DNA from: Gammaproteobacteria bacterium
GTDB taxonomy: Bacteria > Pseudomonadota > Gammaproteobacteria > Natronospirales > REEB76
Reading direction: 5' to 3'
DNA length: 13,186 nt
Assembly: GCA_028871235.1 (NCBI GenBank)
Contig: JAGWNO010000046.1
Location: forward strand, 1-13,186
Shown here: one piece after another, positions 1 to 6,422 of the stretch
Layout: the number at the start of each line of letters is the position of its first letter
Position numbering within the stretch: position 1 is the first letter of the stretch
Notes under the pieces: model-generated
Database searches by the model: none
Seen by the model: the letters and a program-made list of their open reading frames with translations, nothing else
What the model was told of the DNA's origin: nothing
Program-made: the position numbers and the translations under genes

Positions 1-60
1 TGCGAGCTTCTGGCCTAAGGATAAATCCGAGGTGCGCAGCAACCTGAACATTGTTGGTCT

Positions 61-69
61 TGATATAAT
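61..69 (+). promoter_or_regulatory. Extended -10 promoter candidate for the MFS gene
   Basis: A perfect TATAAT at 64-69 is preceded by TG one base away, giving the extended -10 pattern TGnTATAAT. No good TTGACA-like -35 lies 16-18 bases upstream, which fits promoters that rely on the extended -10. It faces the MFS gene, whose start is about 110 bases downstream, so the transcript would carry a roughly 100-base leader. The rest of positions 1-178 shows no recognisable gene or clear hairpin. Assignment as a working promoter is inference. Confidence 0.4.
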
Positions 70-178
70 TGAGATGCCCGCCAAGAGCCGCTTACATGCG
101 AGTATAGCCCGAGCCGTGAAAAATCCCAGGTCCGCGGCAGGCTCTGCACTTTGCCGCGACGGTTAGTCCGACCATCCC

Positions 179-1402
179 ATGACACTCTGGCGTGAACTGC
201 ACCCAACCGCGCGCCGATTATTGGCCGCACGCACTGCCCGCAGCGTGGCCCAGGGGGCGCTGGTCGTTGACCTTGCGCTGTATCTGCACGCGCTCGGCTG
301 GAGCGGTCTCGCCATCGGTCTGGTGCTCACCGGCGGCGGGCTGTCGGCGGCCGGGTTGAGCATCATCATCGGCGTGGTGAGCGACCGGCTGCGGCGCAAG
401 CCGTTCCTCATCTGCAACGAGCTGCTTACATTCGTTTGCGGGCTGGCTCCGTTGCTGACGCTCAATGCCGCGGTGCTCGCCGCCGCCATCGTGGTGGGCG
501 GTTTCGGCCGCGGCATGAACGGCGCCGCCGGCCCGTTCGCGCCGGCGGAGCAGGCCTGGCTCGCCCAGGTGGTGGCCGCGGACAAGCGCGGCTGGGTGTA
601 TAGCTTCAATAATGCGCTGGGCTTCCTGGGCATGGCAGTGGGCGCCTTGCTCGCCATGCTGCCGGGCTTCTGGGTGCAGCGCTGGAACCCGCACGCCGCC
701 TACAGCCTGATGTTCGTGCTGGTGGCGGCCGGCAGCCTGGTGAACCTGTGGTTGTTGGCATACGCCAAGGAACCGGCACCTCTGGCGCGCGCCACCGCGG
801 TGCCGCGGCAGCGCGTGAGGCGACGCGAGAACCACATCCTGTGGCGGCTGATGCAGCTCAACACCCTCAACGGCCTGTCCATGGGCCTCACCGGCCCGCT
901 CATCTCTTACTGGTTCGCGCTCAGGTTCCATGCCACTGCCGGCAGCATCGCACCGGTGATGGCCGTCACCTTCTGCCTCACCGGCATGGCGGCGCTGTAC
1001 ACTGGCCGGTTTGCGCAACGCCATGGCCTGGTGAGCTCCGTGGTATGGACACGCGGCGCGGGGGTGTTGCTGCTGGCGTTACTGCCGCTCATGCCCTGGT
1101 TCTGGCTGGCGGCACTCATGTACATGCTGCGGCTCGCCAGCGGTGGTGCTTCGGTGGGCGCACGCCAGGCGCAGATCGTGTCGCTGGTGCGGGATGAACG
1201 CCGCGGACTGGCGGCCAGCATCAATGCGGCTTCTTTCCAGGTGCCGCAATCAATGGGCCCGGGCGTCGCCGGTCCCATGATCGCCGCCGGCCTGTTCATT
1301 ACACCGTTCTATGTGGCGGCGGGATTGCAGTTGCTTTATGTGATCGGCTACCAGCGGGTGTTTCGCCGCTACGACCGGCACGGGATCATGGGCAGGAAAT
1401 AA
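179..1402 (+). CDS. MFS transporter, substrate unknown
   Basis: A 407-residue integral membrane protein of the major facilitator superfamily, expected to move a small solute or drug across the inner membrane using an ion gradient. The length matches the usual 12-helix fold. Hydrophobic stretches run throughout, and a motif A-like loop (GVVSDRLRRK, residues 65-74) sits between helices 2 and 3, followed by the loop rich in Gly around GGFGRGMNGAAG. A second, weaker counterpart (GRFAQRHG) marks the second half, as expected from the internal duplication of MFS proteins. A basic linker (VPRQRVRRRE) separates the two six-helix halves. The ATG at 179 is the first start after an in-frame TAG at 164-166; no good Shine-Dalgarno precedes it, so the start is less certain than the frame. 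It stands alone and converges on the lipoprotein pair. Nothing in the sequence points to a substrate. Confidence 0.85.
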   Translation: MTLWRELHPTARRLLAARTARSVAQGALVVDLALYLHALGWSGLAIGLVLTGGGLSAAGLSIIIGVVSDRLRRKPFLICNELLTFVCGLAPLLTLNAAVLAAAIVVGGFGRGMNGAAGPFAPAEQAWLAQVVAADKRGWVYSFNNALGFLGMAVGALLAMLPGFWVQRWNPHAAYSLMFVLVAAGSLVNLWLLAYAKEPAPLARATAVPRQRVRRRENHILWRLMQLNTLNGLSMGLTGPLISYWFALRFHATAGSIAPVMAVTFCLTGMAALYTGRFAQRHGLVSSVVWTRGAGVLLLALLPLMPWFWLAALMYMLRLASGGASVGARQAQIVSLVRDERRGLAASINAASFQVPQSMGPGVAGPMIAAGLFITPFYVAAGLQLLYVIGYQRVFRRYDRHGIMGRK

Positions 1403-1447
1403 AAATCACCCCACTCCAGGCACGCGGGCCGGGATCGCCGGGCGCGG

Positions 1448-2326
1448 TTATTTCAGCGTGACCAGTACCGTCTGGGCTGCAACTACCGGCGCCGTGATTA
1501 CCGGGCTGAAGCTGATGGTATCGGCGGCGGCGGGATTATCCGCGGCTGCATCGCAGGTGAAGGCCAGCGTGTAGGTGCCCGGTGGCAGGAAGGCGGCGGT
1601 GAAATCGTAATTGCCGGTGCTGTTATCCAGGGTCACTGCCGATTCTGTCAGCGGCTGGCTGGAGGCGGGTGCGGTATTGTTGAGGTCCGCCGGGCTGGAG
1701 ACGTTGCCGGTGTATACATACACCGTCGGGGTGCAGCCGCTTGTGATGAGCGTCCCCGCCACAAAGCCGATTATATTGCCCACTCCGCTGTTGTCCACGA
1801 GACGCAGCACCGGTTCCAGCTGGTAGTCGGTGGATCCTGGCAGCGGAGCGATAACTGATTTGCGGGCATCGAATTCCAGCGTCAGTGCGCTGCCGCTGTT
1901 GGCGGTGATGGTGAAACCGCTGGCGGTGCGCAGACCCGCTTGGGCAGCGGCGGGCATCACCAGCGCATGTTGGCTACCGTCGTTCAGCACGATATAGGAA
2001 TTCATGGTGCCGGAGCTGGCGCTCACCTCCAGCTGCAGCCACTGATAATGACCGGCGGGAATCTGCAGGCCCTGGAACAGCGGCGTGCTGATGCCGTTCT
2101 GCAGTTGCAGCAGATCCACCTGTTGTGGTTGTGCAAAGGTATAGACGATGGGAATGCCGGTGTCGGGCTGTAATTCCACGCCGGTGATTTCCACCACCAC
2201 GCTGGTGGCATAGTCCACCGGCGCGTCGGTGACAGAGAGCTTGAGCCGGCCGTCGGAGCTGCCGCCGCAACCAGCGAGCGCGACACTGACGGGCAGGATC
2301 AGGAGCTTGCATGCATGCCTTACCAT
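1448..2326 (-). CDS. DUF4382 lipoprotein, copy 1 (downstream paralogue)
   Basis: A 292-residue predicted lipoprotein. The N-terminus has a hydrophobic signal ending in a lipobox (LAGC, Cys20). Gly at +2 rather than Asp suggests sorting to the outer membrane. Residues about 29-178 match my knowledge of the DUF4382 family, with the typical opening VTDAPVDYATSVVVEITGV, a central beta-rich stretch and the LEFDARKS...LEPVLRLVDN region. A further domain (about 185-292) contains TSGCTPTVYVYTGNV and FLPPGTYTLAFTC, with Cys198 and Cys258 placed 60 residues apart; it resembles a carboxypeptidase-regulatory or transthyretin-like beta sandwich, which is inference. A strong Shine-Dalgarno (GGGAGGTG, 2333-2340) supports the ATG at 2326. 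It lies 100 bases downstream of a paralogue on the same strand and is probably cotranscribed. The function of the family is unknown to me; an extracytoplasmic surface or binding role is plausible. Confidence 0.85.
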   Translation of the reverse strand: MVRHACKLLILPVSVALAGCGGSSDGRLKLSVTDAPVDYATSVVVEITGVELQPDTGIPIVYTFAQPQQVDLLQLQNGISTPLFQGLQIPAGHYQWLQLEVSASSGTMNSYIVLNDGSQHALVMPAAAQAGLRTASGFTITANSGSALTLEFDARKSVIAPLPGSTDYQLEPVLRLVDNSGVGNIIGFVAGTLITSGCTPTVYVYTGNVSSPADLNNTAPASSQPLTESAVTLDNSTGNYDFTAAFLPPGTYTLAFTCDAAADNPAAADTISFSPVITAPVVAAQTVLVTLK

Positions 2327-2334
2327 CGACTACA

Positions 2335-2358
2335 CCTCCCGGGCTGTGCACCCAGCCC
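2335..2358 (-). promoter_or_regulatory. Hairpin abutting the Shine-Dalgarno of lipoprotein copy 1
   Basis: A perfect 6-bp stem GGGCTG/CAGCCC (2341-2346 with 2353-2358, 6-base loop) sits directly next to the Shine-Dalgarno GGAGG (2335-2339) on the minus strand. In the transcript it would end one base before the ribosome site and could influence translation of copy 1 relative to copy 2, or limit RNA decay from upstream. The run TTTT at 2359-2362 is on the plus side of the stem, so in the direction of the lipoproteins the hairpin has no T tract and is not a terminator between them. The role is inference. Confidence 0.3.
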
Positions 2359-2426
2359 TTTTGCGACCTCCCTGTCGCGGGCGATACCATTCCAACGGAA
2401 TACCAGTTTACCCGCCTGGCGGTGCC

Positions 2427-3308
2427 TCAGTTCAGCTGGACTATGTCCGTCTGGCCCGCTGTCACCGTGGTCGTAGTCACGGAGGTGAAGCTGAGATTGT
2501 CACTCTTGGTGGGGTCATCCATGGCGGCCTGACAGGTGAATGCCAGGGTGTACAAGCCCGCAGGCAGGAAGGCGTCGGTGAAGTTGTACTGCACGGTGGT
2601 GCCATTCAGGGCCACCAGCGCCGTACTGATGGGCTGCACGCTGCCGGCCGGGGCGTTGATGTTAACGTCCGCAGGTGTCACGTTTCCGCTGTAAACATAC
2701 ACGGCGGGCGTGCAACCGGAAGTTACGCGCGTGAGTGCAACCGTGCCGCTGATGTTGCCTGCATCGGCATTGTCCACAACCCGCAATGCCGGTTGCAGGA
2801 TGTACTGTGCCGGGTTGTTGGGATCCTGGTAGATGGATCTCCGCAGGTCCAGATCCACTGTGATATTCACCGTACTGAATGGAGGAATAATGATGTTCGC
2901 AGGCACGCTGATGCTGGTGGGTGCGCTGCTCGGGATATACAGCGAGAACGGTGTTGCATTGCCCACCAGGGTGATGTTCGAAGCGAGGGTGCCGGGCGGT
3001 GCACTGAAATCCAGCGTGACACCGGTATACTGGCCCGGCGGCGGACTGAAATTTATCAGGAATGCGGAGAGGCCGGCCTGGAGCTGGTAGAAATTGAGCG
3101 GTAACGGCGTTGGAAATATGAAATCCTGGGTACCGGCAGCGCCGGTCAGGTGTACCCCCGTCAGGGTGATCATGACACTGGTGGCGTTATCGATGGGGGC
3201 ATCGGCCACGTATATATTGATGCCGGTGGAAGAGCTGCTGCTGCCAAAGCAACTGGCCAGCAGCAGCGCGCACAGAAGTACGGCGGACCGGGTGATCAGT
3301 CTGAGCAT
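2427..3308 (-). CDS. DUF4382 lipoprotein, copy 2 (upstream paralogue)
   Basis: A 293-residue predicted lipoprotein and the first gene of the pair. The signal ends in LLASC with Cys20 as the lipidation site, followed by a Phe-Gly and a serine-rich tether (SSSSS). The DUF4382 domain starts at about residue 30 (VADAPIDNATSVMITLTGV) and ends in DLDLRRS...LQPALRVVDN near residue 180. The C-terminal region repeats the layout of its neighbour almost motif for motif: TSGCTPAVYVYSGNV, then FLPAGLYTLAFTC, with Cys199 and Cys259 again 60 residues apart. Similarity is strongest in this tail and weaker in the middle, so the duplication is not recent. A GGAG at 3314-3317, 5 bases from the ATG, sets the start. 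The unusually long and structured upstream gap suggests regulation at the RNA level. Molecular function unknown. Confidence 0.85.
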   Translation of the reverse strand: MLRLITRSAVLLCALLLASCFGSSSSSTGINIYVADAPIDNATSVMITLTGVHLTGAAGTQDFIFPTPLPLNFYQLQAGLSAFLINFSPPPGQYTGVTLDFSAPPGTLASNITLVGNATPFSLYIPSSAPTSISVPANIIIPPFSTVNITVDLDLRRSIYQDPNNPAQYILQPALRVVDNADAGNISGTVALTRVTSGCTPAVYVYSGNVTPADVNINAPAGSVQPISTALVALNGTTVQYNFTDAFLPAGLYTLAFTCQAAMDDPTKSDNLSFTSVTTTTVTAGQTDIVQLN

Positions 3309-3432
3309 CGGAACTCCAGGCCAGGGTATGGCGATACGGCTGAGGGGTGCGCTTTGTCCAACGGCAAGTCTACCGCGTACCGCGTCCGACTCCTAGAGTG
3401 ATGGAACTTGACGACTTGGACAGAAACAAAGT

Positions 3433-3468
3433 GGGGCCTCTCGTCAAAGGGGGGAAACGAGAGGCCCC
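3433..3468 (-). terminator. Terminator-like 12-bp hairpin in the lipoprotein leader
   Basis: A perfect 12-bp inverted repeat (arms 3433-3444 and 3457-3468) with a C-rich 12-base loop. Only the minus-strand side continues into a T-rich tract (ACTTTGTTTCTG), so it is oriented to stop transcription coming from the hutH side or from the nearby -10 candidate, ahead of the lipoprotein genes. The T tract is interrupted, so termination could be partial. Confidence 0.5.
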
Positions 3469-3515
3469 TGACTCCCTCACGTTGCATGAGGGCGTCATAA
3501 CCAAGCATCCTCTCG
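3433..3515 (-). promoter_or_regulatory. Candidate attenuator with mutually exclusive stems
   Basis: Read on the minus strand, CGAGAGG (3509-3515) is followed by its complement CCTCTCG (3458-3464) and then a second CGAGAGG (3437-3443). The middle element can pair with either the first or the third copy. Middle plus third make a perfect 12-bp GC-rich stem (3433-3444 with 3457-3468, 12-base loop) followed by the T-rich ACTTTGTTTCTG, which is terminator-like. First plus middle would form a 7-bp antiterminator enclosing its own hairpin: CCCTCA/TGAGGG (3474-3479 with 3487-3492) extended by TGAC/GTCA (3469-3472 with 3494-3497) across one mismatch. This is the logic of an attenuator or riboswitch platform. 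I do not recognise a known riboswitch class in it. The downstream gene is the DUF4382 lipoprotein at 3308. Confidence 0.45.
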
Positions 3516-3559
3516 GGGGTGGTGGTTTTCACCCAGCGCCTGGTTGGGACGTTGCGGTG

Positions 3560-3565
3560 ATTATA
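3560..3565 (-). promoter_or_regulatory. Possible -10 box for the lipoprotein operon
   Basis: A perfect TATAAT on the minus strand, preceded by a T-rich spacer. No convincing -35 is present (ACGCCG at 17-base spacing), so it would be weak or activator dependent. Transcription from here would begin about 245 bases before the lipoprotein ATG and include the whole structured leader. Inference. Confidence 0.3.
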
Positions 3566-3568
3566 GCG

Positions 3569-3596
3569 AAAAAAATTCACTACGGCGTTTGAGTGA
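3569..3596 (-). terminator. Possible weak terminator of hutIH
   Basis: On the minus strand a short TCACT/AGTGA stem (3592-3596 with 3577-3581, 10-base loop) is followed after AA-equivalent bases by seven consecutive T (3569-3575). It lies about 65 bases past the hutH stop. The stem is only 5 bp and AT-rich, so it is a weak candidate despite the good T run. If it fails, hut transcripts would read into the lipoprotein leader. Confidence 0.3.
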
Positions 3597-3659
3597 CATA
3601 ATTACGAGCTAACCGGTGCGCGGATATTTCAATGGGAAACAGTCCGTTGCATGGCTCTC

Positions 3660-5192
3660 TCAGGCGAACAGCGCTGCGTCCGCCGGCACGGCCAACTTGT
3701 CCGACAACAGACCCTGCGCCAGCGCCGCTGCCAGCCGCTTGATGTCGCCGTCCAGCCGCCGATCGCCGGTGTGCGAGGACACGAGCTGACGCAGGGCGGC
3801 GTGCACGGCTTCCAGTTCGCGGGTGGTCTTGAGGGGGCGCTGGGCGTCGATGGCCGCGGCTGCCGCCAGCGCTTCGATGGCGAGGATACAGAACAGGTTG
3901 TCGAGGATGCGCAACAGCTTGCGTCCCGCCCACGGCGCCATGCTGACATGGTCCTCCTGGCCCGCCGAGGTGGGGATGGTATCGGCGGAGGCCGGGTGTG
4001 CCAGGGTCTTGTTCTCGGAAGCCAGCGCGGCGGCGGTCACGTGGGCGATCATGAAGCCGGACTCCACGCCGGGATCCCGGGCCAGGAACATCTCCAGCCG
4101 CGGGTTGATCCTCTTGAGCAGCAGATCGGTTCGCCGTTCGGAGATGTTGCCGAGTTCGGTGGCGGCGATGGCCATGAAATCGGCCACGAAGGCCAGCGGC
4201 TCCGCATGGAAATTACCGCCTGAGAGCACCTCCTCGCCGAAAATCAGCGGGTTGTCGGATACGCTGTTGCATTCGCATCCGAGCAGATCGGCGGCATGGG
4301 TGAGGGTATCCCACACCGCGCCGTATACCTGCGGCATGCAACGCAGCGCGTAGGGGTCCTGCACGCGGTCGCACCCCTGGTGGGATTGCCAGAGTTCGCT
4401 GCCGCTGAGCAGGCCACGGAACAACGCCGCCACCCGGATCTGTCCCGGCAGGTTGCGGGCCGCGTGGATGCGCGCATCAAAGGGGCTGTAACTGCCCGCC
4501 ATGGCTTCCAGCGTCAATGCGCCCACCACGATGGCGGTGCGCAGCGCGGTATACGACTGCAGCAGGCCTTCGATGGCCAGCGCCGCGCTCATCTGGGTGC
4601 CATTGAGGAGCGCCAGCCCCTCCTTGGCTTCCAGCTGCACCGGGCTCACGCCGGCGGCAGTCAGCACATCCTTGTCCTTAAGCAGTTTGTCGGCGTGCAG
4701 CGCTTCGCCTTCGCCGATGAGCGCCAGGGTGAGATGGGCGAGGGGCGCCAGATCGCCGGAGGCGCCCACGGAGCCCTGGGCGGGGATCACCGGCAGCACA
4801 TCGTGGTTAAGCAGCGCCAGCAGCGTTTCAACCACTGCCGGGCGGATGCCGGAGTTGCCGATGGCCAGACTGTTGGCCTTGAGCAGCATGATGCGGCGCA
4901 CCACCGTGGCTGGCAGCGCTTCGCCCACGCCACAGGCATGGCTGCGCACCAGGTTGTACTGCAGTTGCACCAGCTTGTCGCGGGAGATGTGCTGGCGCGC
5001 CAGTGCGCCGAAACCGGTGTTGATGCCGTAGCAGACCCGGCCGCTGCGGATGACCTCGCTGACCGTGTGCACGCTGGCCTGCATCTGAATGCGCGCGGCA
5101 GCGGCAAGCTCCACGCGCGGGCGCGTGCGGTCGAATCCGGCGAGGGCCTGCAGGGTGAGATCGGCTCCGCTGAGCCGCAAGGTGCTGGTCAT
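3660..5192 (-). CDS. hutH: Histidine ammonia-lyase
   Basis: Catalyses the first step of histidine degradation, L-histidine to trans-urocanate plus ammonia, in the cytoplasm as a homotetramer. The protein is 510 residues, the normal family length. The Ala-Ser-Gly triad that cyclises into the MIO electrophile is at residues 144-146 within SVGASGDLAPLAHL, the family signature. YGINTGFG (55-62) supplies the catalytic tyrosine, and NSGIRP, the LNGTQ region and QEDHVSM complete the active site seen in this family. An in-frame ATG exists 28 codons upstream, but I chose 5192 because it gives the standard N-terminus, has AAGGGA about 9 bases upstream and makes an ATGA overlap with the hutI stop, implying translational coupling. 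It is second in a hutI-hutH operon. The usual partner hutU is not adjacent. Confidence 0.97.
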   Translation of the reverse strand: MTSTLRLSGADLTLQALAGFDRTRPRVELAAAARIQMQASVHTVSEVIRSGRVCYGINTGFGALARQHISRDKLVQLQYNLVRSHACGVGEALPATVVRRIMLLKANSLAIGNSGIRPAVVETLLALLNHDVLPVIPAQGSVGASGDLAPLAHLTLALIGEGEALHADKLLKDKDVLTAAGVSPVQLEAKEGLALLNGTQMSAALAIEGLLQSYTALRTAIVVGALTLEAMAGSYSPFDARIHAARNLPGQIRVAALFRGLLSGSELWQSHQGCDRVQDPYALRCMPQVYGAVWDTLTHAADLLGCECNSVSDNPLIFGEEVLSGGNFHAEPLAFVADFMAIAATELGNISERRTDLLLKRINPRLEMFLARDPGVESGFMIAHVTAAALASENKTLAHPASADTIPTSAGQEDHVSMAPWAGRKLLRILDNLFCILAIEALAAAAAIDAQRPLKTTRELEAVHAALRQLVSSHTGDRRLDGDIKRLAAALAQGLLSDKLAVPADAALFA

Positions 5193-6373
5193 GTGTGTTT
5201 TCCCTTGAAGAATACGGCAGCCGGTCTGATGCCGCCCAGTTGATAGACAAGGAATTCGGGTGCCGGGATGTCCCATACGCAGAAATCCGCATGCAGGCCC
5301 GGAGCGAGACTGCCGATTTTGTCCGCGCGCCCGAGGGCGTACGCGGCATTGCGCGTCACACCGAGCAGCGCTTCCTCTTGGGTGAGATCGAACAGGTGCA
5401 CCGCCAGGTGCAGTGCGGCGAGCAGACTCACCAGCGGCGAGGAGCCGGGATTGAGATCCGTGGCCACGGCCATGGGCACGCCGTGTTGCCGCAGCAGGGC
5501 TACCGGCGGTTTGCGGTTCTCGCGCAGGAAATAGAATGCCCCGGGCAGCAGCACCGCCACCGTCCCGTATCGAGCCATGGCGGCCACATCCTCCTCGCTC
5601 GAATATTCCAGGTGATCGCAGCTCAGCGCCCCCAGTTCCGCCGCGGCGGCGGTGGCGCCGAGACGGGAGAGCTGGTCGGTGTGGGCACGGAGTTTCAAAC
5701 CGTGCTTCTTGACCTCCACGGAAAGCGCGCGCAGGTCGTCGACCGTAAAGCCGATATCCTCCACGAAGATATCGGCGGCTTCAGCAAGCCCCTCCTGTGC
5801 CACCGCCGGCAGCATTTCCCCTATGACCTCAACCAAATATTCACTGCGCTCCCGCCCCCGCGGCACGCTGTGCGCACCCAGGAATGTGGGCACGATGTCC
5901 ATGTCCAGATGGCGGCGCAGTGCGCGGATGGCGCGCAGCATCTTGAGCTCGTTATCCGTATCCAGCCCGTAACCGCTTTTGATCTCGATGGTGGTCACAC
6001 CTTCGGACTGCAATGCCCGCAGTCGCGGCAGGGTCTGGGTCACCAACAGCGGCTCGCTCGCCGTACGCACGGCATCCACCGTAGTCACGATACCGCCACC
6101 CGCTTTGGCGATGTCGGCATAGCTGGCGCCGGCAAGCCGCATGCCGTGTTCGGCGGCGCGGTCACCGGCATACAGCGCATGCGTGTGGCAATCCACGAAA
6201 CCCGGCAGTACTACGCGGTTCTCCGCATCGAAGATCTCCCGGGCAGGCGCATCATCCGGCACACCCAGGGCGGCGATGCGGCCGGCGTTCACCGCCAGGG
6301 TGCGGGCCGGGGATACCGCGGCGTCCTGCTGCATGGGATGGAGGCGGGCGTTCTTGATGAGCAGGTCGTACAC
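5189..6373 (-). CDS. hutI: Imidazolonepropionase
   Basis: Hydrolyses 4-imidazolone-5-propionate to N-formimino-L-glutamate, the third step of histidine degradation. It is a cytoplasmic metal-dependent amidohydrolase of 394 residues, close to the family's usual 400-420. Visible metal and substrate residues are the HxH pair in VDCHTHALYAGDR (His63, His65, Arg72), His168 in FLGAHSVP, His231 in RAHTDQLS, His254, and Asp306 in VATDLNPGSSP. The start is a GTG at 6373 with AGGGA 6 bases upstream (6380-6384) and gives a typical N-terminus; no better ATG is available. It is the first gene of the minus-strand arm, overlaps hutH by 4 bases and is transcribed divergently from hutF across only 45 bases, so one regulatory site could control both arms. 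Confidence 0.96.
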   Translation of the reverse strand: MYDLLIKNARLHPMQQDAAVSPARTLAVNAGRIAALGVPDDAPAREIFDAENRVVLPGFVDCHTHALYAGDRAAEHGMRLAGASYADIAKAGGGIVTTVDAVRTASEPLLVTQTLPRLRALQSEGVTTIEIKSGYGLDTDNELKMLRAIRALRRHLDMDIVPTFLGAHSVPRGRERSEYLVEVIGEMLPAVAQEGLAEAADIFVEDIGFTVDDLRALSVEVKKHGLKLRAHTDQLSRLGATAAAAELGALSCDHLEYSSEEDVAAMARYGTVAVLLPGAFYFLRENRKPPVALLRQHGVPMAVATDLNPGSSPLVSLLAALHLAVHLFDLTQEEALLGVTRNAAYALGRADKIGSLAPGLHADFCVWDIPAPEFLVYQLGGIRPAAVFFKGKHT

Positions 6374-6422
6374 GGTCGGTCCCTATGCCGGGGGGCGCGA
6401 ATCTGAGAGCATAAGAGTATGC
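6374..6422. promoter_or_regulatory. Divergent hut control region with inverted repeat
   Basis: The 45 bases between the hutI and hutF starts must carry or overlap the promoters of both arms. The clearest element is an inverted repeat GCATA-AGAG-TATGC (6409-6413 and 6418-6422), whose right arm covers the hutF start codon. It could be an operator. It does not closely match the TGTATATACA-like HutC sites I know, and no regulator gene is in the window. Neither a clear -10/-35 pair nor a strong hutF ribosome site is visible. Confidence 0.3.

Larger units (their letters stand above)
3309..3659. other. 351-base gene-free leader region between hutH and the lipoproteins
   Basis: No convincing open frame lies here. 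On the minus strand, in order, it holds a T-run hairpin that could end the hut transcript (3569-3596), a TATAAT at 3560-3565, a small CCAG/CTGG hairpin (3533-3543), a three-element set of complementary 7-mers (3437-3515) ending in a 12-bp terminator-like stem, and about 120 unremarkable bases before the lipoprotein start. It most likely works as the promoter and 5' leader of the lipoprotein pair. Confidence 0.55.

Noticed and set aside
2..166. Frame open from the left edge to a TAG, directly in frame with the MFS gene
   Set aside because: Its 54 residues show no family likeness and no MFS character, and it contains the TATAAT promoter candidate. It could be the end of an upstream gene, but I cannot support that from this window.
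218..1024. Long open frame on the strand opposite the MFS gene
   Set aside because: A shadow of a GC-rich coding gene: low-complexity His/Ala/Gly/Arg composition, no domain, no ribosome site.
1403..1447. GC-rich repeat GCCGGG/GCCGGG between the convergent MFS and lipoprotein ends
   Set aside because: It is a direct repeat rather than a stable stem, and no T run follows in a matching orientation, so I do not call a terminator.
2341..2362. Plus-strand stem followed by TTTT, looking like a terminator
   Set aside because: No plus-strand gene leads into it; MFS ends about 940 bases earlier. It is more sensibly read as a minus-strand hairpin near the ribosome site.
3433..3560. Known riboswitch (c-di-GMP, glycine, SAM or fluoride classes)
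   Set aside because: None of the conserved core sequences I remember for these classes can be found in the leader, so only a generic attenuator is proposed.
4296..5243. 315-residue frame antisense to hutH
   Set aside because: Composition rich in His, Gln, Arg and Gly is typical of the antisense frame of high-GC genes; hutH itself is unmistakable.
5195..6406. 403-residue frame antisense to hutI
   Set aside because: Covers almost exactly the hutI gene and has shadow-type composition without motifs.
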